Part shown: positions 9,624 through 17,080 of the stretch, one piece after another
Numbering within the stretch: the stretch's first letter is position 1
How the letters are laid out: every line of letters starts with the position of its first letter
Assembly (NCBI GenBank): GCA_024811115.1
Contig: JAKOGH010000597.1
Coordinates: 1 to 17,081 of the forward strand
Reading direction: 5' to 3'
DNA: 17,081 nucleotides
Origin: Terana coerulea
Lineage: Eukaryota; Basidiomycota; Agaricomycetes; Polyporales; Phanerochaetaceae
Program-made: the position numbers and the translations under genes
Notes under the pieces: generated by a model
The model's input: only the letters and a program-made list of their open reading frames with translations
Databases searched by the model: none
Told to the model about the DNA's origin: nothing

Positions 9624-9976
9624 TGTTACGGACAGAATTATTCTTTATTCGAACGATTAGCAATATTGGCTCGGTTCGCATCTTATAACACGCTTCGCCC
9701 TGTGCCCTATGACTCAGCCACCGTAGTGTACTCTACGATCTGCCCAAACTCATCTACTAGTCTCAACATTAGTACAGATATGCAATATGCATTCCCACGC
9801 CTCCATCTTGTATAGTAGTATAAAGATCGACCAGTCAAGGCCTTGTAGCCTTAACTGCAATCTCTTTATTTATTCAACATCAATATCTCTGGTCAGTCTC
9901 TGCGTGCTAGAGGGAAACCTCCGTAATAGCCCTCAGAGTCGCATTACTCATTGTGCAACGACCTCTGGTCTTAACA
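9624..9976 (+). repeat. LTR family A, 5' copy
   Basis: This 353-bp LTR runs from TGTTACGG to CTTAACA with perfect TGTTA/TAACA ends. A TATAAAG box at 9819-9825 would start the genomic transcript some 25-35 bp downstream, giving an R-U5 region of about 120 bp. It is followed by a leader and the gag frame on the same strand, which makes it the 5' LTR. It aligns end to end with 4176-4536 on the opposite strand. Confidence 0.9.
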
Positions 9977-10179
9977 TTAGATCTCAGTTTCGAACCGACC
10001 GACTCTTCTGAGTCTAAGTCACCAAGAACCCACCAAACGGCCGACTACTTAACTAGTTATCCCGAAACTCCAACTCTGGTCCTGTAACAAAGACAGGGCT
10101 CACCGAACCACCACGGCAGACGCCAACGGAACTGTGTGTAACCTTCGTACACACCAATTCTACTTGAAATCAGGAGTAG
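9977..10179 (+). other. Leader between 5' LTR and gag
   Basis: About 200 bp without an open frame. A tRNA primer-binding site normally begins with TGG within a few bases of the LTR. Here the first bases are TTAGATCTCAG, so no ordinary site is visible. It may have decayed, or the element may use another priming mode such as self-priming. Confidence 0.5.
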
Positions 10180-11581
10180 ATGTCAACTATGCAACCGACA
10201 CAGGGATTCTTCGATTTTGCAACAAGAACCCCTGCAAGAACCGAAACACACCAGATAAGAGGACGATCCGACCCGGCTGAAGGATACGAACTGTGTACAA
10301 GAGGCCAACACCAAATCCAACGAACCACCTCGTCATCCACATCCAATTCCAATCCCCCAGAACCCGTCAATCCTAATTTTATCATCAACCAAACAGACGA
10401 ACCTTTCACTGTCTTCATCAACCAAGTTGAAGTAACCTTCAAACACTTCCTTGAGTGCCTAGACAAGCAAATCGAATTCTACACTCTAACTCAGGGACCC
10501 CACTGAGCAGAAAGCTAGGAAATATCGAACAGAAGTTGTAAGGAAGTAGGAAATGGCGCAGACAATGGAAACAAGGATGTATAAGAAGTTTGCGGATGTA
10601 GACCAAGGAATACAGGAGATAAAGGCCGCGATCACGGCAAATTCAACCTCGGCAGGATCAACCACAAAGAAATCCTCAAAAGCAACTAAACTAAGGACCT
10701 CAGATGAGTTTGACGGCTCAGAAAAACACGTCAAAGAATTCAAGAGAGGTGCCACCTCTACTTCAAAGCATACCCCACCAACTTTGCCCTCGCGAAAGGA
10801 GAGAATCATCTTCGCCCTCTTCTACATGATGAAAAGATCAGCCAAATCATGGGCAGATCTAAAACTCGATGAGTATGGAGATAAAGGGTACTCTTCCACT
10901 CTCGCCAACGTTTGGGCCAATTTCGAGAAAATCTTTGTTTAATGCGATAATATCTCAAATGCATTAAGGAAAATCAAACACCTTAAAAACAGATCCAAAT
11001 GAGACAAGAAGGACACTGTCAGGGAAACGGTGATCAAATTCAGACACCTCGCATTACAGCTCAAAGGCAGCGATACCGACGCCCAGCTCATTTGGAGCTT
11101 TAAGAAATGCATCCCCGTCGACATGAAGAACCAAATCCGCCTCAGCTCAGCAGTAAAACCAACCACGCTATCAGCATGGTACGACTCGGTGATTAAATTC
11201 ATCGAAGACGACAATGACGAAGACAACAAACGTCACCAATTACATAAGTCCAAAGACAGGGATGAGAATGCAATGGACGTGGATGCAATTAAAACTAAAG
11301 AGGAAAGGCAGGAGGTCAGGAAGAAGGGCCTATGCTACAATTGTGGAAGTAAGGGACATCTCGCCAAAGATTGTCCAACCAAAAGGAAGAAATTCTCTGA
11401 TCAAGACAATGGAAAGAAGCCAAAGCCGCGCACAGTGCGTCGGGCCACCATTGTCACGAACGATGACTCTAGCGACGAGGAGTCTGAGGACTCTGACAAA
11501 GAAGACGAGGAGTCTGAGGACTCTGACAAAGAAGACGAGAGTCTGAGGACTCTGACAAAGAAGACGAGGACGGAGAAATAG
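10180..11581 (+). pseudogene. gag: gag: capsid and CCHC nucleocapsid protein of element A (broken)
   Basis: Gag would package the element's RNA into virus-like particles in the cytoplasm. The frame opening at ATG 10180 covers 108 codons. Coding potential then passes to another frame near 10502 (TEQKARKYRTEVV) and continues to 11579. The capsid-like part shows the Ty3-type pattern FDGSEKHVKEF and RIIFALFYM. Between these, two mutually correcting frameshifts (near 10745 and 10795) hide CHLYFKAYPTNFALAK in another frame. In-frame stops at 10547-10549, 10940-10942 and 11000-11002 are mostly explained by single transitions. The nucleocapsid knuckle CYNCGSKGHLAKDC (11333-11374) is intact. A basic linker and an acidic repeat end the protein; a one-base deletion in the repeat gives the stop at 11579. 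Confidence 0.85.
11474..11562 (+). repeat. Three-copy 30-bp tandem repeat in gag C-terminus
   Basis: The unit GACGAGGAGTCTGAGGACTC plus ten further bases occurs at 11474-11503 and again, identically, at 11504-11533. A third copy with one G missing is at 11534-11562. It encodes repeats of DEESEDSDKE. The single-base loss in copy 3 shifts the frame and ends Gag early. Confidence 0.9.
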
Positions 11582-11673
11582 TCATCTGCAACCTCATTAG
11601 CTCGCTTTAAGAAGCAGTGCAAGAACCTCGCTAAAGGACTCGGAAAGGATTTTTCCTAAAGGAGCCTGCCTCA

Positions 11674-12120
11674 ATGTCAGCTCCTGTTTGCATCTTCACC
11701 TACTCTGTACTTATAGCAGAAATGAATGCAATGTCTATGCGCATCCCTATAATGTTGAAAGGAGAGAGAATCGTCAAAACACCTGCCCTCATAGACTGCG
11801 GGAGCAAGAGGAACATTCATTTCTGAGAAAATGGTGAAGAAACTCAAGCTGAAATCATGAAAACTCGAACAAACCATCACTGTGTTTAATGTCGACGGCA
11901 CTCCAAATCGCCAAGGCGCATCACACACTAAGTAGAAATACCTATGACAGTCGGAGGCTGCACCATTCGAACAAACTTCCTTGTCACGAACTTAGGAAGA
12001 GAGGAAGTCATCCTTGGCATCCCTTGGCTCAAGGAAAGAAACCCAGTTATCAACTGGAAGAATGAACACCTTCAGCTTGGAAAACGAGTTTTGGTAGAGG
12101 TACTATCAGACGGGCGATGA
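11674..12120 (+). pseudogene. pol: Protease (retropepsin-like) region of pol, broken
   Basis: The frame from 11674 gives MRIPIMLKGERIVKTPALIDCGSKRN. ALID-x-G is the aspartic-protease active-site box, normally D-S/T-G. Here it reads D-C-G (Asp codon 11794-11796), so the residue next to the catalytic Asp is changed. A stop (11824-11826) and frameshifts follow. Later family blocks remain in other frames: TVFNVDGTPNRQGA near 11880-11920 and VILGIPWLKERNPVINWK at 12009-12062, the conserved end of Ty3/gypsy proteases. The enzyme would have cut the Gag-Pol polyprotein. A poorly conserved linker runs from its end to the RT frame at 12324. Confidence 0.75.
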
Positions 12121-12323
12121 TCAAAGAATCAATAAGCTGTCACTTGAAGACTCCGAAATCTTGCGACCAAAGGACAAACCAATGATCAACCTCGCTCACT
12201 CACTCGCCGACGACCTCATGACATTTGGAAGAATTGGAGGAAGGCGATATTCTATATTCCTACCTACCAGGAGAAGAGCAACTCACAGCAGTAACCTGAA
12301 CTGAAGACATAGACTCCATAGCT

Positions 12324-13320
12324 ATGCGAGCGCTATGGATCAATGCTAAAGTCAACCCGGCAATGGAATTCGCGCGAAAAGCCAATACTCAGACGATAAC
12401 TCAAGTACCAGAAAAATACCGAGAGTACACGTCAGTATTTGAGAAGAAGGCTTCCGAACAATTCCCAGAATCCCGTCCATACGATCACGCCATCGACCTC
12501 AAGGATGACTTTGTACCAAAAGATTGCAAAGTGTATCTGTTGTCACCACTGGAACAGGAAAAACTCAAAGAGTTTCTAGAGGAAAACCTTTGCAAAGGAT
12601 ACATTCGACTATCAAAATCCCCCATGGCATCACCATTCTTCTTTGTAAGCAAGAAGGACGGGTCACTAAGACCATGCCAAGACTACTGGTACCTTAACGA
12701 AGGAACAATCAAGAATACATACCCACTACCTCTTATTGGTGAACTCATCGACAAACTCCACAGAGCCACGATTTTTACTAAGCTCAATCTCAGAGCTGGG
12801 TACAACAACATCAGGATCAAGGATGGTGACCAACGGAAGGAAGAGTTTAAAACTAACCAAGGGTTATTCGAACCAATGGTCATGTTCTTTGGCATGTGCA
12901 ACTCCCTAGCAATCTTCCAGGCAATGATGGACCACATCTTCCATGAGGAAGTCGACGAAGAATAGTTAACTATCTATATGGACGACATGATGCTTCATTC
13001 CAAAGATGCAGAACAACACACGAACAGACCAAACAAGTACTGAAGAAACTTGACGATAACAATCTCTATTGCAAACTCAAGAAATGCGCATTCGACGTCA
13101 AAGAAGTAGATTTCCTAGCAGTAATTATCCGGCACAACAAAGTCCTTATGGACCAAGCGAAAATTCAAGGAATAATTGACTAGCCGGCACTTACCACAGT
13201 AAAGCAAGTACGAGCTTTCCTTGGATTTGGCAACTTCTACAGATGTTTCATCAGTCACTTCTCCGACCTCGCGCGACCTCTAAACGAGCTCACAAGGAAA
13301 GGAATAACTTGGAATTAGTC
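12324..13320 (+). pseudogene. pol: Reverse transcriptase of element A (broken, catalytic Asp lost)
   Basis: A clear Ty3/gypsy RT that would copy the element RNA into DNA. The 213-codon open frame (12324-12965) begins with the pre-RT block [15 protein letters not shown], followed by [30 protein letters not shown] and [15 protein letters not shown]. Motif A reads [15 protein letters not shown], where active enzymes have Asp (FTKLDLR). The Asn codon at 12786-12788 is one G-to-A change from Asp. [14 protein letters not shown] follows. A TAG at 12963-12965 (probably a former Trp) interrupts just before YMDD (12975-12986), which keeps both Asp residues. The thumb/connection blocks CAFDVKEVDFL and [16 protein letters not shown] follow at about 13085-13250. 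A further stop lies at 13182-13184 (again a probable Trp). Confidence 0.92.
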
Positions 13321-13339
13321 AACAGAGTGTCAGGAAGCC

Positions 13340-13760
13340 TTCAAACTTTGGAAACAATGGTTCACATCGTCACCAGTCCTCATATTACCCAACACGTCCA
13401 AACCCTTCCTCATAGAATCAAACACATCTAAATTTGTAACAGGAGGGTACTACAACAACAGGACGAAAACGGAGACTGGCACCCAGTGGCATACCTGTTA
13501 AAAAGTTTTAATCAATCAGAACGGAACTACGAAATCTACGACCGTGAACTATTTGGAATAGTACGAGCTCTCGAGGAATGGAGCCACTACATCCACGGAT
13601 CCCCCATCCAGTACGAGTACTCACAAACCACAAGAATCTTATGTATTTCCGGTCCACTCGGTCATTAAACTGAAGACAAGCACAATGGAAGCTGTTTTGT
13701 CGGACTTTGACATGAAACTCGAATATTGCAGAGGTCCCACCCTGGTACAATCCGACACGA
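13340..13760 (+). pseudogene. pol: RNase H domain of element A (broken)
   Basis: It follows RT directly and would degrade the RNA of the RNA-DNA hybrid. The frame shows SPVLILPN and [14 protein letters not shown]. The first catalytic Asp of the family (as in IEADASKFA) is Asn here. After a frameshift the family block [24 protein letters not shown], which includes the acidic YDREL residues, and [12 protein letters not shown] are preserved (about 13480-13605). The final part, MEAVLSDFDMKLEYCRGP, is at 13685-13738, where the family usually has RW...L..FDF....RPG. Confidence 0.85.
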
Positions 13761-13972
13761 TATCACGCCTAGGACATCTCAATGACTCGGATCACGACAA
13801 CAAAAATGAAACACTCCTCCCAGACGAACTGTTCGCAGACGTAATAGTACTGATTATCTATTCACCAACATCCAAGGGTCCCAGAACATCCGAAGCACAA
13901 TCACCACCAACTACGTCATGGGAGATCGAATTCGTATAGCACTAGGGGACGATAAATCACGGGCTCAAAGCC

Positions 13973-15170
13973 ATGGAAGTAGCTAAAGGAAGACAGAAAA
14001 CCTTAGGGCGCACAAACAAAACGAACTGGACCATGCAAAATGGACTACTCATGTTCAACGGCAAATGCTACGTACCAAGTAACAAAGACCTCCGAACTGA
14101 CATTGTAGACCTATATCATGAAGCCCAGTCATCAGGACATCCGGAAAAGTACAAAACATTGGAACTCTTGCGTCGAGACTACTACTGGCCAGGAATGGCA
14201 GCATTTGTAAGGCAATTCGAGAAGGGATGTGCCCTTTGCCAACAAATGAAAGTCAACACACACCCCACGATATCACCGTTAACTCCGTTGAAACCAGAAC
14301 ATAAAGGACGTCCATTCGCTTTTGTAACGTGTGACTTCATCTCGGCACTCCGAAGCTAAAGGAAAAGACTCAGTAATGGTCGTGGTCAACCACAATGCTA
14401 TAAGGGGGTAATTCTTATCCCATGTACGAAGGAAATAGATGCGATAGGAACAACAAAACTCTACCACCGACACGTCTACAAGAGATTTGGCATGCCCAAT
14501 AAATTCCTATCAGATAGAGGCCTCCACCGCATCTAAGGTCATGAAGGAGCTCTGGAGGCTCTTAGGAGTCAAAAGGAGCATGTCCACCACCTATCACCCA
14601 CAGACAGATGAAGAAACAGAATGAGTTAACCAAGAACTTGAAACCTACCTCTGCATCTTCTGCCATGCACACCCCACCGAATGGGTAGACTACCTGGCTG
14701 ATGCCAAATTCGCACACAATAATTGAAAACACTCCGCAATGAAACATTCCCTTTCTTCCTCATGGATGGATCTCATCCCAAAGCAATTCCCACGGTGTTT
14801 GAGTTATCAACTGTCCCTACCACCCAGGATTTAAATGAAAGATCACAGCAAGGCAAAAGAAAAAGCAGCTGCGGCCCTCAACATGGCAGTGCAATTCATG
14901 ATAAGGAAGACACAAAGCCAGTTCAAACCCTTACCCAAGGTCAGAAGGTCTTGCTTGATACAAAGAACCTGAATACGGGGTATCCTAACCAAAAGCTATC
15001 ACTAAAATGAGAAGGGCCATTCAAAATCAAGAAAGTTCTATCCCCGTGGTCTATCAGCTGGCCCTACCAAAAGGATGAAATGTCATGACACCTTCCACAC
15101 ATCTCTGCTGACCCCTTATCAGGAGACAGAATAGCACGGACCTAACTGAAATCCCACCGCCAGGATTTCG
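13973..15170 (+). pseudogene. pol: Integrase of element A (broken, D-D-E residues still present)
   Basis: Integrase inserts the DNA copy into the genome. The 128-codon frame (13973-14359) holds an intact HHCC zinc-binding domain: His at 14117 and 14138, Cys at 14228 and 14237, with the block LELLRRDYYWPGM between. The core's first Asp is in TCDFI (14333-14335). After frameshifts the second Asp is in FLSDRG (14513-14515). The Glu is in HPQTDEETE (14619-14621). The last two are about 35 codons apart, the classical D,D35E spacing. A TGA (14622-14624) follows the Glu where the family has Arg. The C-terminal part is split between frames: KELWRLLGV, then KVLLDTKNLNTGYPNQKLS (14946-15002) and EGPFKIKKVLSP. 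Catalytic residues survive but the reading frame does not. Confidence 0.88.
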
Positions 15171-15187
15171 TGGACGGTCAGGAGATG

Positions 15188-15335
15188 TACGAAGTCGAAG
15201 CCATCCTGAATCATCGTAGACGTGGGAACAATACGCAGTATCTCGTCAAGTGAAAAGGACAATCTGACGAAGAAAATCAGTGGATGACGAAAGACGAGCT
15301 TGGGCAAGCATTAGAGGTGCTCACTGAGTATAAAA
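15188..15335 (+). pseudogene. pol: Chromodomain at the integrase C-terminus (broken)
   Basis: Translation gives YEVEAILNHRRRG, then QYLVK, a TGA stop, KGQSDEENQW and ALEVLTEYKK, the typical chromovirus chromodomain. Such domains bind methylated histone H3 and direct integration into heterochromatin. The stop falls exactly on the Trp of the usual YLVKWKGY, an aromatic-cage residue, and is one G-to-A change away. The following Tyr is Gln here. The domain confirms the chromovirus assignment and marks the end of pol. Confidence 0.9.
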
Positions 15336-15336
15336 A
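15329..15336 (+). promoter_or_regulatory. Possible internal TATA box for ORF3
   Basis: TATAAAAA overlaps the last codons of the chromodomain and lies 73 bp before the ATG at 15402. The stretch in between is C/T-rich (CATCCTCATCCTCTC), a common feature of fungal transcription starts. It could drive ORF3 separately from the full-length transcript. There is no experimental support. Confidence 0.4.
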
Positions 15337-15401
15337 GACCCAGCATCTGGCCACCATCCTCATCCTCTCAATACTCCTCTAAACCAACTCGCACTCAAAA
15401 T

Positions 15402-16253
15402 ATGTCTACAGCCCCCACTCGCAATGATACACTTCAACCTATCGCTAACACCGTCAACTGTTGGATTGGCACCGCCAATTCTACAAAGGACTTCACCCTC
15501 CCCATCATCTCTGAAGTCTCCGGACCTGTTCTTGTCGAGAATGAAGAACCGGAAAACCTCATTCAGTCTTTACTCGAATATTATAGATACAATACTCATA
15601 TCGACGGAATATTCTCTAGGCTTCAGCGAGGACAGTCATCGCTTGACTATGTCCAAGGAGATGAAAGCAAGCGGCGCAAGCAACGACTCATAGAGGCCCT
15701 CCTCGAGTGCGTTTGCAAACCTGTTCTCATTTCAGACGGAGATGAGCTCTTCTCCACTTTTACTCCTCGTCGTATTCTCATCCACACTAGAGCTGAAGCA
15801 TACCATCTGAATCACTTCCAAAAGATGGTCGAGCAACTGGAAGGAGCTCGAGACCAGGCGGCGATGCCTCGAGCACCACTCGGGCGGTTATGAACCAAAC
15901 CCTGGAACCCCTACTACGTGTGGGCGAATTCAGACTTGTGTCCAGTTCATTCATTGCGCTATACGCCAGCCCATACCCTTCGAGAAATTCGGCTACACAT
16001 ATCCATAACCAAAATTGCACAGCCAGGAGTCGATGAGCAGCCGTATGTCCCTCACTCTCCGCGAACCTCTCCATCTCCACTCCTTGATTATGTTACACCA
16101 CCACCCGCGCGACACACCCACTATCTGGTTGTCACCATCACCTCCGCCTCCCTCAGTCAGAATGGTTGTTTGGCGAGCTACATTGGTCGGACGCCGTTCA
16201 ACGCATCCAACACACCCGTACTAATCCCCCCTCCGACGCGCGCTATGACCATG
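15402..16253 (+). pseudogene. ORF3 of element A, N-terminal part (unknown function)
   Basis: A long frame starts at ATG 15402 directly after pol. It runs 163 codons to a TGA (15891-15893) that is one C-to-T change from Arg, then stays open in the same frame to the B LTR at 16254. The N-terminal 150 residues look globular, with a basic cluster (ESKRRKQRL) and a possible helix near residue 140 (HLNHFQKMVEQLEG). The later part is Pro/Ser-rich and probably disordered. I do not recognise the family. If the B LTR and one copy of the target duplication are left out, the frame continues in phase into the minus-strand sequence at 5458, giving about 575 codons ending in two zinc knuckles. It sits where retroviruses keep env, but I see no signal peptide or membrane segment. 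Confidence 0.6.
16249..16253. other. Target-site duplication half of the solo B LTR (CCATG)
   Basis: These five bases lie directly outside the LTR end TATCACAAAA. They match CCGTG at the other recombined end (5463 to 5459 on the minus strand) at four of five positions. Confidence 0.45.
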
Positions 16254-16814
16254 TATCACAAAACTCTAAAACTCACCTGCTAGGAATGCTTTGAGGGGCT
16301 GGAGAGAGCAGGGACTTTGAGTAAAGCGAGTAGAGGAGATATGAATCAACGATGTTGTTGAGTCTGGGGTATTAGCCTCAGACCAGCCTTCTTATATACA
16401 TGTGTAAAGGGACCCCAGACACTATCTAAGACCTCCAATACCATGTGCTGACTGATACAGTCAGGTGATCCATGACTAAGGCTTCAGAGCATACCGCCGC
16501 TCTAACTCTCTTATCAGATCTGACCTAGCTATCATGCTAACATCTACACTATCTAGATGTCCTAATCTAGCTACTGTACACTACCAGTACACGATGTCAT
16601 AGTGACCTCATAGTGAGGTCATAGTCTAGAATGAATCCAGAACTGATTCCATGATCCTATGTCCTTATGAGGCATATCCCTGATAACCATGCGTCCGTTG
16701 CATGGCCAACTGATCAGCATCTTGTAACGCTGTTGTGACGGCTGAGTAACATGTCCCGTGACTTGATGTTACACTCTAAGCGCTGTAGACTAGCACTTGG
16801 GGAAATTTGTGACA
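16254..16814 (-). repeat. LTR family B, copy 2 (3' LTR of element B on its right side)
   Basis: This is the inverted counterpart of 5464-6022 and runs TGTCACAAA to GTGATA on the minus strand. The shared TATATAA box is present at about 16394-16400. On its right edge a polypurine tract and a dUTPase-like frame adjoin it, so this edge is that of a 3' LTR whose element continues to the right on the minus strand. Its left edge abuts ORF3 of element A. The two edges therefore seem to derive from different LTR copies. Confidence 0.88.
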
Positions 16815-16828
16815 TTACCCCTCCTCAG
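16815..16828 (-). other. Polypurine tract of element B
   Basis: CTGAGGAGGGGTAA abuts the LTR on the minus strand and ends in GAGG(T/G)-type purines plus TAA, much like the element A tract (GGAGAAGGAGGTAA). The final TAA is also the stop of the dUTPase frame. Confidence 0.7.
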
Positions 16829-17080
16829 GTTCGAGCTCCGTCGAAAATTTGCCAATTTATCATAGTCCGATTACTTCAATATCCACGTTCGCAATCCGCT
16901 CAATGATCAGCTGGGCCACCTGACGCCAATTTGAACTGCAAAGTCGATATCGCTGGTGTTTACAAGGGTTACTTGTATCTCATCTTTGTAGTCACAGTTG
17001 ATCACTTTGGTGATTGCTTCAACTCTTTCATTGGAAAGTCGGTTGCAAGACATAATTCGGCCACAAGTTCCACTCGGTAA
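16815..17080 (-). pseudogene. dUTPase-like domain at the 3' end of element B (partial, broken)
   Basis: dUTPase hydrolyses dUTP to dUMP and keeps uracil out of newly made DNA. The minus-strand frame from 17080 gives LPSGTCGRIMSCNRLS, matching the family block PxGTYGRIAPRSGLA. Next is VINCDYKDEIQVTLVNTSDIDFAVQIG, matching VIDxDYRGEIKVLLxNHSDxDFxVxxG. After a frameshift comes QVAQLIIERIANVDIEVIGL (16922 downward), matching RIAQLIIERI. Two stops follow, then GKFSTELEPEEG, a remnant of the glycine-rich GGFGST motif. The catalytic Asp of the VID block is Asn (VIN). The frame ends with TAA touching the LTR. The N-terminus lies outside the window. Confidence 0.75.

Larger units (their letters stand above)
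9624..16253 (+). mobile_element. Chromovirus element A (Ty3/gypsy LTR retrotransposon), 5' LTR to middle of ORF3
   Basis: The order is LTR, leader, Gag with a CCHC knuckle, protease, RT, RNase H, integrase, chromodomain and a further ORF. RNase H before integrase and the terminal chromodomain place it in the Ty3/gypsy chromoviruses. No 3' LTR follows on the plus strand: the sequence stops at an oppositely oriented B LTR at 16254. Adding the displaced 3' end (4176-5458) gives about 7.9 kb. It cannot be autonomous, because stops or frameshifts hit each of its genes and key catalytic residues are lost. Confidence 0.88.

Noticed and set aside
11401..11622. 73-codon Ser-rich minus-strand frame
   Set aside because: It is the antisense shadow of the acidic tandem repeat of gag.
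15918..16283. Independent 121-codon gene starting at 15918
   Set aside because: It is the in-phase continuation of the frame from 15402 after a single stop, and its last codons are LTR sequence.
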